Assembly: GCA_963785125.1 (NCBI GenBank)
Contig: CAWATU010000005.1
Coordinates: 62,001 to 126,000, forward strand
Direction: 5' to 3'
From: QHXN01 sp963785125
GTDB taxonomy: Bacteria > Acidobacteriota > Blastocatellia > Pyrinomonadales > Pyrinomonadaceae
DNA: 64,000 nucleotides
The position numbers and the translations under genes are program-made. The notes under the pieces are model-generated. The model saw only the letters and a program-made list of their open reading frames with translations. It was not told the origin of the DNA and ran no database searches. Below, in pieces: positions 29,899-38,015 of this stretch. Position 1 is the stretch's first letter; every line of letters begins with the position of its first letter.

Positions 29899-31518
29899 TT
29901 ACTGCGTTGCCAGAATGACCTTGATGTCGGTGCGGCGGTTCTGCTGCCGCCCGGCCTCGGTCGTGTTTTCGGCGACCGGGTTGGTCTGGCCGCGGCCGAT
30001 GGTCTGGAAGCGGGTCGGGGGGATGTTGGGGAAGTTCTTGACGATGTAGTTCTTGACCGAGACGGCGCGCCGCTCCGAGAGCGTCATGTTGCCCGTAGCC
30101 GAGCCCGTGTTGTCCGTGTTGCCCTCGACGCGCAGGACGGTGTTGCCGAACGAGGTCATCGTCTCGCCGAGCTTGTCGAGGAGCAGGTAGGAGCCGGGCA
30201 TGATCTCGTCCGAGCCGGGCGTGAACTGAATCTGTATCTGCTGCCGGAGGATCGGGATGTCCTTCTCCGATGGCGCCTTCGCCACGACCTGCGCCTCCTC
30301 GACCTTCTGGCCGGGGTAGTTCGACGCGAGCGCTTGCAGGAAGCGCGCGTCGGCCCAGCCCTTCGCGTCCACGACCTTCGTCACCAGACCCTTCTTGCGC
30401 CAGATGACGAACGCCGTGTCGAAGAGCGTCTCGTAGTGCGCCTTGCCGCCGGTCAGGCCGTAGAACTGCGCGTTGTCGGCGTAGGGCGTGAGCTTCAAAC
30501 CCGACAGCATGCCGGAGACGGTGTCGGTGTCGAGCTTGAGCGCCTGCGCGACGATGGCGTAGGAGCCGTTCGGGTCGTTCTTAATCATCTCGATGCCGTC
30601 GAGCCAGCCGTGGACGAAGTCGCGGACGGTCTCGGGCGCCTTGTCGATCAATTCCTGCCGCGCGACGAGCGTGTCGGCGATGATGTTGGTCGCGGCCTGC
30701 GTCGAGACGAGCACGTGCGCCTCCGCGCCGCGCGCCTCGACCGCGGAGGAGAGGTCGGGCTCCCAGGTCACGGCGGCGTCCACCTGCTTGGCCTTGAAGG
30801 CGGCGGCGGCGGCGGGCGCGTCGGTCGTGAAGATGATGTTCTTCTCGACGGCGGCGCGCTCGTCCGGCGTCATCCCCGACTGCGAGAGCAGGTAGAGCAG
30901 CAGGAAGTGCGACGGCGTGAACTGCGTGCAGGCGATCTTGTGCCCCTTGAGGTCTTCGACCGACTTGATGGAGGCGAGCGAGGCAATGCCGTCGCCGCCG
31001 CGCGACCAGTCCTGCATGATGATGGACTTGGCCTGCTGGTTCTGCTCGGCGAGAATCGAAGCCTCGCGCGCCCAGTTGTCCACCGTGTCCCACATGATGT
31101 CCACCTGCCCGCTGCGGAAGGCGGCGAGCTTGGCCGCCGGGTCTTCGAGCAGCACGAACTTCACGTCGAGGCCGAACTTCTTCTTGTAGTTCGAGGCCGC
31201 GCTCGGCTCCATGCCGCCGTTGAAGACGATGCCCGGCGCGTGGCCGGCCCAGGTGTTGATGCCGACGACGAGCGGGCGGTCGAGCTTGCCCGTGCCGACG
31301 GTCGCCGCGCTCACGCCGGTCGAGCCGACGCCGCGCCCGGGGTCGGCGGGGCCGCCCTTCAGGTTGTCGAAGTCGCCCTTCGAGTCGCCGCCCTCGGCCG
31401 CCCTCTCGCCCCCGGCCCACTGCTTGATCGCGTCGCCCTTGTAGTGCCACGTCGCGAAGCCGATGACGCCCAACACCACCACCGCGATGAAAGCCTTTGC
31501 GAACGGAGTCAGTTTCAT
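29899..31518 (-). CDS. Membrane-anchored substrate-binding protein fused to an OmpA-like peptidoglycan-binding domain
   Basis: This 539-aa protein has one N-terminal transmembrane helix (about 8-24), a flexible Gly/Asp linker (30-80), a periplasmic binding domain of the NMT1/TauA type (about 82-400, starting PLVVGINTWAGHAPG) and an OmpA/MotB-like C-terminal domain (about 428-539). The last is recognised by VEGNTDNTGS, LSERRAVSVKNYIV and RQQNRRTDIKVIL. The domain order would span the periplasm from inner membrane to cell wall. It precedes the permease and ATPase genes. Soluble binding proteins are the norm, so a wall-tethered version is unusual. Ligand unknown. Confidence 0.9.
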   Translation of the reverse strand: MKLTPFAKAFIAVVVLGVIGFATWHYKGDAIKQWAGGERAAEGGDSKGDFDNLKGGPADPGRGVGSTGVSAATVGTGKLDRPLVVGINTWAGHAPGIVFNGGMEPSAASNYKKKFGLDVKFVLLEDPAAKLAAFRSGQVDIMWDTVDNWAREASILAEQNQQAKSIIMQDWSRGGDGIASLASIKSVEDLKGHKIACTQFTPSHFLLLYLLSQSGMTPDERAAVEKNIIFTTDAPAAAAAFKAKQVDAAVTWEPDLSSAVEARGAEAHVLVSTQAATNIIADTLVARQELIDKAPETVRDFVHGWLDGIEMIKNDPNGSYAIVAQALKLDTDTVSGMLSGLKLTPYADNAQFYGLTGGKAHYETLFDTAFVIWRKKGLVTKVVDAKGWADARFLQALASNYPGQKVEEAQVVAKAPSEKDIPILRQQIQIQFTPGSDEIMPGSYLLLDKLGETMTSFGNTVLRVEGNTDNTGSATGNMTLSERRAVSVKNYIVKNFPNIPPTRFQTIGRGQTNPVAENTTEAGRQQNRRTDIKVILATQ

Positions 31519-31530
31519 AGTGTCCTCACA

Positions 31531-31604
31531 GAAGTAGCCAGTAGTCAGTAGCCAGTAGCCGGTAGGAAGAAGGTTTTCTACTGACTACTGGCTACTGACT
31601 GCTA
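31531..31604. repeat. GTAGCCA-family heptamer palindrome
   Basis: GTAGCCA GTAGTCA GTAGCCA GTAGCCG is answered by CTACTGACTACTGGCTACTGACTGCTAC. The stop TAG of the PspA-like gene (31602-31604) is the end of the right arm. It lies between the PspA-like and binding-protein genes. Confidence 0.82.
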
Positions 31605-32300
31605 CATCGTTTTGTTGCCCTGAGCGTTCTGCTGCGCGGCCTTCTTCGCCTTAAGCTCGGCGAGCTGCTGGCGCGCGGTCACGTCGCCGGTCTGGTTGCG
31701 GAGCGCCGCGAGGCGCGAGTCGAGCGAGGACTCGGAAAGCTCCTTGCCGAGGTTGGCTTCGGCGATGGTCGTCTTGATGTGCTGGCGCACGTTGTCGAGC
31801 GCCTTCACCTCGGCGTCCACCGAGAGGCCGTCGAGCTGCTCCTGCACCTTGATGCGCGCCTGCGCCGACTGCATCTTGGCGAGCATCGAGTCGCGCTCGC
31901 TCTGCAACTTCCTGATCTCCGACTGCACGCTCAAGAGCGAGGTCTTGGCCGAGTCGGCGTCCGAGCGCGCCGTCTCCATCTCGGTCTTGAGTTCACCGAC
32001 CTCCGTCGCCAACTGGTTCTTCTTCTGGATAAGGATGACGGCCAGGTCGTCCTGTCCGGTCGTGACGGCGGTGTCAAGCTCGGCCTCCGTCTGCGTCAGT
32101 TCCGCCGAGGCGCGCTTGAAGCGGTCGTCGAGTTCCTCGCGGCGGCGGATGATGGCGGCGGTCGCCGTCTTCAGCTTCGAGTACTTCTCGACCATCGAGT
32201 TGATCGCGTTCTCGTATGCGATTTCGGGATGCTCCTTCTCGATGCCCGAAATCCAGAGCGAGAGGAAACCGCGCCAGAGGTTAGCCAGACGTTTGAACAT
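31602..32300 (-). CDS. PspA/IM30-family membrane-stress protein
   Basis: This 232-aa, almost wholly helical protein begins MFKRLANLWRGFLSLWISGI, an amphipathic N-terminal helix like that by which PspA/Vipp1 proteins bind stressed membranes. The helical body has the family pattern, with AENAIN-like YENAINSMVEKYSKLKTA and RRREELDDRFKRA. PspA proteins assemble into ESCRT-III-like rods and protect membrane integrity. It sits between a coiled-coil protein and the OmpA-fused binding protein in one cluster, linking that transporter to envelope stress. No PspF/PspB/PspC genes are seen. Confidence 0.88.
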   Translation of the reverse strand: MFKRLANLWRGFLSLWISGIEKEHPEIAYENAINSMVEKYSKLKTATAAIIRRREELDDRFKRASAELTQTEAELDTAVTTGQDDLAVILIQKKNQLATEVGELKTEMETARSDADSAKTSLLSVQSEIRKLQSERDSMLAKMQSAQARIKVQEQLDGLSVDAEVKALDNVRQHIKTTIAEANLGKELSESSLDSRLAALRNQTGDVTARQQLAELKAKKAAQQNAQGNKTM

Positions 32301-32316
32301 TCGTGTGTTCCTTTCT

Positions 32317-33024
32317 TCAGCTCGTCGTCGTGTCGGGCGTAGCGGAAGGGTCGTGGAGCTTGGGCGACTCGCGGACGACCTCGGCCACCTTCGCCTGCCC
32401 GAAGAACTCTAAGACCTGCTGCACCTCAAGCTTCTTGTCGTTGCAGACCTTGATGACGTTCTGCAACTCCGCGACACTCTGCTGCATGATGGCGCGTATG
32501 TTTCTGATCTCCTCTTCGTACTGCTTGATCCGCGCGTCCGATTCCAGCATCAGTTTTTCGTTGTCCGCCGCGCCGTTGCGGATGTAGCCGTCGAGCGCCT
32601 GTATCTCTTCGACGCCGGCCTCGATGATCTTCTCGATGGGCACGCCGAACGCCTTCAGAGAGGCTTCGACGATCTGCTTCTTCACGCCCGCGTCCGTGCC
32701 TGCGGGCAGGCCCCGCAGCAGCTCGACGGTGCGTGCGACGCGGCCGCGCTCCTCCGCGTCCACGCCGGCAGCGTCGAACACGGCCTCGAAATCGACCTGC
32801 CCGCCCGCGGCTGGAGGAGGTGCGGTCTGAAATACGTTCTGCGTGAGGGAAGGGTTCGCGTACGCCTCGGGCGACGACGACGACGCACCGCCGCCCGCCG
32901 CCTCGTTGATGAGCGCCTCGGCCTCTTCGGCGCTCATCTCGGCGCCCGGCTCGTGGCCCGCGGCCTCTTCGCGTTCGATGAACCAGCCGGCGACGGTCGA
33001 GCCCCAGCCCTTTTTTCCGTTCAT
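32317..33024 (-). CDS. Hypothetical coiled-coil protein, first gene of the PspA/ABC cluster
   Basis: This 235-aa soluble protein has an acidic N-terminal region, a helical middle (FDAAGVDAEERGRVARTVEL to DGYIRNGAADNEK) and a C-terminal coiled coil (LMLESDARIKQYEEEIRNIR). No family is recognised. It is 16 bases upstream of the PspA-like gene and likely shares its transcript. The end region has the phrase VCNDKKLEVQQVLEFFG, which may be a conserved signature. A PspA adaptor or regulator is possible. Confidence 0.6.
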   Translation of the reverse strand: MNGKKGWGSTVAGWFIEREEAAGHEPGAEMSAEEAEALINEAAGGGASSSSPEAYANPSLTQNVFQTAPPPAAGGQVDFEAVFDAAGVDAEERGRVARTVELLRGLPAGTDAGVKKQIVEASLKAFGVPIEKIIEAGVEEIQALDGYIRNGAADNEKLMLESDARIKQYEEEIRNIRAIMQQSVAELQNVIKVCNDKKLEVQQVLEFFGQAKVAEVVRESPKLHDPSATPDTTTS

Positions 33025-33087
33025 GTCCTGCCTCCTACTTCCCTGCGCCTCGCGCGCCGACGGCCGGTGTGCCCCCGTAACGAGCCG

Positions 33088-33108
33088 CGCGACCTCACGC
33101 AGGTCGCG
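33088..33108 (-). promoter_or_regulatory. Perfect hairpin/operator-like dyad upstream of the PspA/ABC cluster
   Basis: CGCGACCT and AGGTCGCG form a perfect 8-bp dyad with a 5-base spacer, 64 bases before the first gene of the cluster. It may be a regulator site or a leader hairpin. The rest of 33025-33313 contains no gene that I can see. Confidence 0.45.
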
Positions 33109-33313
33109 TGGGTCTTGAGTCGGCCCGTCTCTTGATTGTTACATTGAGCGTAGGAAAAACGAGATCGCGCAAGGTTGCCAAATCTCCCGTGTGGTCGGCA
33201 CAGACTAACATATGTAGCCGCGTCTGAAAAACAGGAATGCTGCGTCGCGAGGCCGTGAAAGTCTCTGCGAATCGTTCCGAAAGGGCGCGCGCTTCGCCGC
33301 CGCTTGCTTTATA

Positions 33314-33898
33314 ATGCGGCGACCCGCCGACAGAGAGTTCTTCCGCGCGGGCGCCGAGTTCGTGGGAGGGGGCGCAAGGGATTTGAGCACAGACGCCGGG
33401 TCGGTCAGGGTCAACATCTTCAACCAGACCTACAGCCTGCGTTCGGCGAGCGGCGACGGCGCGCGCGTCCAGCGCCTCGCGCGGCTCGTGGACGAGCGCA
33501 TGCACGCCGTCGCCGACGGGCTCGCCGTCCACGACGTGGCGAAGGTCGCGGTGCTGACGGCGCTCAACCTCGCGGACGAGCTGGAGGGCCTGAAGAGCTT
33601 CTACGAGACGGAGCTGCGCGAGGTGCTCGAACGCGCGCGCGCCGCGGAGGAGGAGCCCGAGACGCACGAACCCGAAGCGTTCGTCCGGCCCGCTGTTCCG
33701 GAGACGCCGCCCGCGCCCGCGCCTGCGGCGCAGGAGGAGCAGTCGTGGTTTGAAGCCATCTTCGACTCCGACGCGCCGCCGGTGCGCAAGGGCGACGAGA
33801 GGCTCAGCAGCCAGATCACCTCGCGCCTGCGCCGCCTGCGCCAGCCCTCGCCCGGCAACGCCATCACCGACGGCAACGACAGGAACGATGAAGGATGA
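33314..33898 (+). CDS. zapA: Cell division protein ZapA with long acidic/Pro-rich tail
   Basis: ZapA promotes FtsZ protofilament bundling. The core (about 30-110) matches the family: VRVNIFNQTYSLRSA, VQRLARLVDERMHAVADGL and DVAKVAVLTALNLADEL, followed by a helix. A tail of about 80 residues rich in Glu, Pro and Ala extends it to 194 aa, against about 100-110 for most ZapA. The first ATG (33314) overlaps a TATAAT box, so the true start may be GTG 33362 or TTG 33383, which would put the ZapA fold at the N-terminus. The last codons (DEG) and stop are inside a GAAGGAT heptamer array. Confidence 0.85.
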   Translation: MRRPADREFFRAGAEFVGGGARDLSTDAGSVRVNIFNQTYSLRSASGDGARVQRLARLVDERMHAVADGLAVHDVAKVAVLTALNLADELEGLKSFYETELREVLERARAAEEEPETHEPEAFVRPAVPETPPAPAPAAQEEQSWFEAIFDSDAPPVRKGDERLSSQITSRLRRLRQPSPGNAITDGNDRNDEG

Positions 33899-33957
33899 AG
33901 GATGAACTGAAAGCACGGTGGCCGTCGTCTTCGCTTCATCCTTCAACGCTCATCCTT
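33883..33957. repeat. GAAGGAT-family heptamer palindrome
   Basis: GAACGAT GAAGGAT GAAGGAT GAACTGAA is answered by CTTCATCCTTCAACGCTCATCC. It overlaps the end of zapA, including its stop codon. The related element at 49398 shares the GATGAACTGAA border. Confidence 0.8.
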
Positions 33958-34044
33958 CCCATCCCACCTCGCAAGTTTTCGAAAGCACCTCGTTCAGAGT
34001 TCGACTCGATGAACGCCTCCGTTTAAAAAGAAGGAGCCAGTCCG

Positions 34045-34638
34045 ATGAGACTATTCAAACAGCTTGCGGCGCTCGCACTGCTGCTGGCCGCCGCGTCCCC
34101 CGCCTTCGCAGACATCGCGCTGCCGAAGAAGCCGGCCAATAACCCCAACGAAATCAGAAGAGACCTGCCCACCGCCCGCATGACCATCGAGCGCGTCGAG
34201 GGCTTGCGCGAGGCGCGGCTGCAAATTCCGGGCTCGCGGCTCCAAGAGTTGCGTCTGGCGGCCGGCGTCGAGGGCGGCGGCGGGCAGGCCGTGACCTTCA
34301 AGTCCGCGGGCACAATCGTCGGCGGCGTCTTCATCTCGCTCGCGGTCGTGCTGACCGGACTCTTGCTCGCGCGCTCGCGCCGCGGCGTGGGCGTGGGGCG
34401 CGCGGCGGCTGCACTTGTTCTCTGCGCGTGCGCGGCCGCAGCCGCCGCGGTCGCGGCTTACGCCAACGCCGCGCCGCCGCCGGGGCTCCGACTGCAAGAC
34501 CCGGGCACGCTCGTCAAGGCTGTGACGGGCGCGCCGCTCGCCGGCTCGATTCGCGTCGAGGTCGTCGATGAAGGGTATGAGATCAAGCTGCTCATCCCTG
34601 CGCGGGCGCGCACCGGCCGGGGCGACGAGGAGGAGTAG
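34045..34638 (+). CDS. Exported hypothetical protein with transmembrane hairpin
   Basis: This 197-aa protein has a signal peptide (LFKQLAALALLLAAASPAFA) and a clear AAGGAG ribosome-binding site 10 bases before ATG 34045. Two hydrophobic helices lie near 92-110 and 121-142. The mature N-terminal segment (DIALPKKPANNPNEIRRDLP) faces the periplasm. Not recognised. It is directly followed, with no gap, by a polytopic membrane protein, so the two are likely functional partners. Confidence 0.65.
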   Translation: MRLFKQLAALALLLAAASPAFADIALPKKPANNPNEIRRDLPTARMTIERVEGLREARLQIPGSRLQELRLAAGVEGGGGQAVTFKSAGTIVGGVFISLAVVLTGLLLARSRRGVGVGRAAAALVLCACAAAAAAVAAYANAAPPPGLRLQDPGTLVKAVTGAPLAGSIRVEVVDEGYEIKLLIPARARTGRGDEEE

Positions 34639-35700
34639 GTGCAGAGCGCAGCCGACATCGGCGCGCTCGGCGCGGGTCGAAGCGCGGGCGTCACGCGGGA
34701 CGGGGCGAACCCGGCGACCGCTTCGCCCGCGGCGTTCGCCGTCGCGTGTGTGTGCGTGCTGTTCGCGTCGGCTGCGCTGGCGGGCTTCGCGCCGCTGTGG
34801 CTTTCGGTCGCGACCGTCTTCGCCTTCGCGGGGCCGCACAACTGGGCGGAGCTGCGCTTCTTCATCACGCGACTGCCCGTGCGTTTGGGGCGCTCGCGCG
34901 GCTTCTTCGCGCTGGCGGCTGCGGGAGTCGTCGGACTGACGGGCGCTTACGCGGCGCTCGCGCTCTGGGCGGACTCGGGCGTGTGGGGTGAGGGGAGTTG
35001 GTACGTTGCGACGGCCCTCTGGAACAGCGCGGCGGTGGCGTGGGTGGTGGGGCTCCTCGCGGTGCGCGGGCAGGCGATGTCGAGGGGCGGCGGTTGGGTG
35101 TGGGCTCTGCCCGTTGGGTTCGCGCTGGCGGGCGTGAGCTGGCTCGCGCCGCAGGGGTTCGCGCTGGCGCTCGTCTATGCACATCCGCTCGTCGCGCTCT
35201 TCTTTTTAGACCGTCAGCTCCGGCTCACGCGCCGCGGTTGGAGCCGTGCGTACCGCGTGTGCCTCGCGTTGCTGCCCGTCGCGCTGGCCGTACTCTGGTG
35301 GCGACTCTCGGACTCGGCGCCGCTCGCCGAAGACGGAGAGGTCGCGTTGCGCATCGTGCGGCACGCGGGCGCAGGCGTAGTGCCCGACTTCGTCTCGACG
35401 CACCTGCTCGTCTCGACGCACGTCTTCCTTGAGACGCTCCATTACGGCGTCTGGCTCGTCGGCGTCCCACTGGCCGCGGGCGTCGGTGTAGCACCGTGGC
35501 GTGCGGCAAAGGTTCCGCTCGTCAGACATAAGCGCGGGTGGCCGCGTCTGATTCGCGCGCTGCTCGCGGCGGGTGGCGCGGCCGTCGTGCTGCTGTGGCT
35601 CTGCTTCACGGCCGACTACGCGACGACGCGCGACGTGTACTTCACCGTCGCGATGGCGCACGTACTGGCCGAAGTGCCCTTCCTCCTGCGGACGCTTTGA
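34639..35700 (+). CDS. Polytopic membrane protein of unknown function
   Basis: This 353-aa protein starts at a GTG immediately after the preceding TAG, implying translational coupling. About nine or ten membrane helices are visible. A non-hydrophobic conserved-looking segment, AGPHNWAELRFFITRLPVRL, near 64-84 may hold functional residues (His, Asn, Glu), and HLLVSTHVFLETLHYGVW adds further His. I do not recognise the family. Confidence 0.65.
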   Translation: MQSAADIGALGAGRSAGVTRDGANPATASPAAFAVACVCVLFASAALAGFAPLWLSVATVFAFAGPHNWAELRFFITRLPVRLGRSRGFFALAAAGVVGLTGAYAALALWADSGVWGEGSWYVATALWNSAAVAWVVGLLAVRGQAMSRGGGWVWALPVGFALAGVSWLAPQGFALALVYAHPLVALFFLDRQLRLTRRGWSRAYRVCLALLPVALAVLWWRLSDSAPLAEDGEVALRIVRHAGAGVVPDFVSTHLLVSTHVFLETLHYGVWLVGVPLAAGVGVAPWRAAKVPLVRHKRGWPRLIRALLAAGGAAVVLLWLCFTADYATTRDVYFTVAMAHVLAEVPFLLRTL

Positions 35701-35796
35701 AGCAGTAGGCAGCCGCCCCGCATGACGGACGTTGAAAGATAACTCAGCGTCACCGTTGATAAGTTTTTTTAGCTGCCATCTGCGTACTGTCTACTG
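35701..35796. repeat. GCAGTAG-family heptamer element
   Basis: AGCAGTAGGCAG at the left and CTGCCATCTGCGTACTGTCTACTG at the right frame a core whose start (GCCGCCCCGCATGACGGACGTT) resembles the 50820 element. It also contains a run of seven Ts (35764-35770) that could aid termination of the preceding operon. It ends 6 bases before the next ATG. Confidence 0.72.
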
Positions 35797-35802
35797 AACG
35801 TC

Positions 35803-36192
35803 ATGGGCACCGAAGACCTCTGGCGCTTCTTACTGTTCGGCTACTTCCTCACGGTCGCCGTCGAGACGCCCGTCCTCTTTCTCTTCCTTTCAAAGCATCA
35901 CACATCGAAGCGCAGACTCTTCGCGGGGCTGTGGCTGACGGCCTGCACCTACCCGGTCGTCGTGCTCGTCCTGCCGGCGCTCTTCGCGGACTCGTCGCGC
36001 ACCCTCTACCTCGCCGTCGCCGAGACCTTCGCACCCGCCGCCGAGTGCGTGCTCTTCTACCTTGCCTTCGGCGGGAGGGGAAGCGAGGGCGTGACGTGGC
36101 GCGACTTCGCGGCCATCGTCGTTGCCAATCTCCTTTCGTTCCTCGTCGGCGAAGGGTTGAACGCTTACGGCTGGTTCGGTCTGTTTCGTTGA
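35803..36192 (+). CDS. Small polytopic membrane protein
   Basis: This 129-aa protein has four membrane helices (LFGYFLTVAVETPVLFLFL, LWLTACTYPVVVLVLPALF, ETFAPAAECVLFYLAFG and DFAAIVVANLLSFLVGE). Glu residues inside helix 1 (VETP) and helix 3 (AAECV) are unusual. It follows the two unknown membrane-protein genes and is co-directional with them, so the three may form a unit. Not recognised. Confidence 0.65.
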   Translation: MGTEDLWRFLLFGYFLTVAVETPVLFLFLSKHHTSKRRLFAGLWLTACTYPVVVLVLPALFADSSRTLYLAVAETFAPAAECVLFYLAFGGRGSEGVTWRDFAAIVVANLLSFLVGEGLNAYGWFGLFR

Positions 36193-36244
36193 GCGCGTGC
36201 GCTACAATGGGGCCACGATATTCCGTCGAACAAGGGGTTAAGTG

Positions 36245-37306
36245 ATGAGCAGCCTGTTCTCCTCTTTCAGCCTGCGGGGGCTTGAGTTTCGCAACCGCGT
36301 CTTCGTGTCGCCGATGTGCCAGTATTCGAGCCGCGACGGCCTGCCGAACGACTGGCACATGGTTCATCTGGGTAGCCGCGCGGTCGGCGGCGCCGGGCTC
36401 GTCTGCGTCGAGGCGACCGGCGTCTCGCCCGAGGGGCGCATCTCGCCCGGCGACACCGGGCTCTGGTCTGAAGAGCACACGCGTGCTTTCACCCCCATCG
36501 CATCGTTCATCAAGTCGCAGGGGGCGCGCGCAGGGATTCAACTCGCGCACGCGGGGCGGAAGGCTTCGACCGACGTGCCGTGGCGCGGCGGCAAGCCCTT
36601 GAGCGAGGAGCAGGGCGGATGGCAGACGCTTGCGCCGAGCGCCGTGCCCTTCGGCGACTGGCCCGCGCCGAGGGAGATGACGCGGGACGACATCGAGACG
36701 GTCGTCCTACAGTTCGCAGACGCCACGCGCCGCGCGTTCGAAGCGGGCTTCGAGGTCGTCGAGCTGCACATGGCGCACGGCTACCTCATTCACGAGTTCC
36801 TCTCGCCGCTCTCGAACCGACGCGAGGACGAGTTCGGCGGGAGCCTTGAGAACCGCGCGCGATTTCCCTTGATGGTGGCCGAGGCCGTGCGCAGGCTGTG
36901 GCCCGACGAGTTGCCGCTCTTCGCGCGCATCTCGGCGACAGACTGGGTCAAAGGAGGCTGGGACGTAGAGCAGTCCGTTCAACTCTCGCGCTGGTTGAAG
37001 GAGCGCGGCGTAGACCTCATCGACTGTTCGAGCGGCGGGCTCGTCCCCGGCGCGCGCATCCCCGTCGCGCCCGGGTATCAGGTCGGATTCGCGGAGAGGA
37101 TTCGCAGGGAGGCGAACGTTGCCACCGGCGCGGTCGGCCTCATCACGGAGCCGGAGCAGGCCGAAGAGATTATTGCCTCGGGCAAGGCCGACGTGGTCTT
37201 ACTCGCCCGGGCAGAACTGCGCGACCCATACTGGCCGCTCCACGCCGCGAAACGTCTGGGCGCCGTAGCGCCCTGGCCCGTCCAGTACGGCCGCGCCGCC
37301 GACTAA
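36245..37306 (+). CDS. NADH:flavin oxidoreductase, YqjM-like Old Yellow Enzyme
   Basis: This 353-aa FMN enzyme reduces activated C=C bonds. YqjM-class features are present: the Cys in VSPMCQYSSRDG that tunes FMN, PNDWHMVHLGSRAVGG, GIQLAHAGRKAS, FEVVELHMAHGYLIHEFLSP with the substrate-binding His, and VGLITEPEQAEEI. It begins at ATG 36245, 10 bases after AAGGGG; a GTG at 36242 is possible. The C-terminal half of fused 2-aminobenzoyl-CoA monooxygenase/reductases belongs to the same class, so this is an alternative reductase partner for the FAD monooxygenase at 16762. It overlaps the convergent gene by 4 bases. Confidence 0.92.
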   Translation: MSSLFSSFSLRGLEFRNRVFVSPMCQYSSRDGLPNDWHMVHLGSRAVGGAGLVCVEATGVSPEGRISPGDTGLWSEEHTRAFTPIASFIKSQGARAGIQLAHAGRKASTDVPWRGGKPLSEEQGGWQTLAPSAVPFGDWPAPREMTRDDIETVVLQFADATRRAFEAGFEVVELHMAHGYLIHEFLSPLSNRREDEFGGSLENRARFPLMVAEAVRRLWPDELPLFARISATDWVKGGWDVEQSVQLSRWLKERGVDLIDCSSGGLVPGARIPVAPGYQVGFAERIRREANVATGAVGLITEPEQAEEIIASGKADVVLLARAELRDPYWPLHAAKRLGAVAPWPVQYGRAAD

Positions 37307-37890
37307 GGTAGGTCAATGAAAGTGCCGTCGGTGAACTCGACGCGGGCGATGCCGATGTAAAGAACGTACTCGCCGTTGACCTCGCCGTGCACGTTCGTGA
37401 GGGGTTTAAGGAAGTCGGCGTAGTGTGCGCCGCGTATCTCCGCCTTCAATCTGACACCGGGTTGGATTTCGACCTCGATGACGGGCATCGTCCCCTTCGC
37501 CAGCACCGGCCCGCCTTCGGTAACAGATCTGTCGGCCGTGCGCGCCGCCAGCGACCACCTTAACTGGACGGACTTCACCACGCGGGTCGAGCGGTTCTCA
37601 AGCTCCACGCAACTGAACTTTGCGGCGCGTTGCTTCTGGCTGCTTACACTGGCGAGACCGCGTATCGCGACGGGGAGGGAGTCGTTTTTAAACTGCCCTT
37701 TCTCGAACTGGTCGGCCAGTCCCCACTTGCCGCGCGGCATCTCTTTCATGTCCGCGTAGTAGGGCGAGTCGGGCGGCGGAGGGGGAGCGCCCGGGCGGCC
37801 CTTGCAAGGGTCGTACTCCTGCGCCCGCGCCGCGCCAGCCGCGCAGAGGAGGAAGATGCAAGTGATGCCCACGAACGTCAGTCGCCTCAT
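37303..37890 (-). CDS. Exported hypothetical protein
   Basis: This 195-aa protein has a signal peptide (FVGITCIFLLCAAGAARA). The mature part starts QEYDPCKGRPGAPPPPPDS and continues with a beta-rich domain (FSCVELENRSTRVVKSVQLR, VEIQPGVRLKAEI, VLYIGIARVEFTDGTFIDL). Two Cys could form a disulfide. Its stop overlaps the end of the convergent reductase gene by 4 bases. Not recognised. Confidence 0.65.
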   Translation of the reverse strand: MRRLTFVGITCIFLLCAAGAARAQEYDPCKGRPGAPPPPPDSPYYADMKEMPRGKWGLADQFEKGQFKNDSLPVAIRGLASVSSQKQRAAKFSCVELENRSTRVVKSVQLRWSLAARTADRSVTEGGPVLAKGTMPVIEVEIQPGVRLKAEIRGAHYADFLKPLTNVHGEVNGEYVLYIGIARVEFTDGTFIDLP

Positions 37891-38015
37891 CGTTCACGCT
37901 CCTTTCGACGCAAGACCCGAGGGCGGGTTTCTTAATTCATGACGGAAGGGACATAATAGCAGCATCCGCGGGAGAGGCGTTCTCGAACTTGTAAGGGCTC
38001 AAAACGGAGGGAGTG

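Noticed and set aside
33899..34044. 6S RNA gene after zapA
   Set aside because: The spacer is a heptamer palindrome followed by a short leader; the long open-bubble hairpin of 6S RNA is not present.
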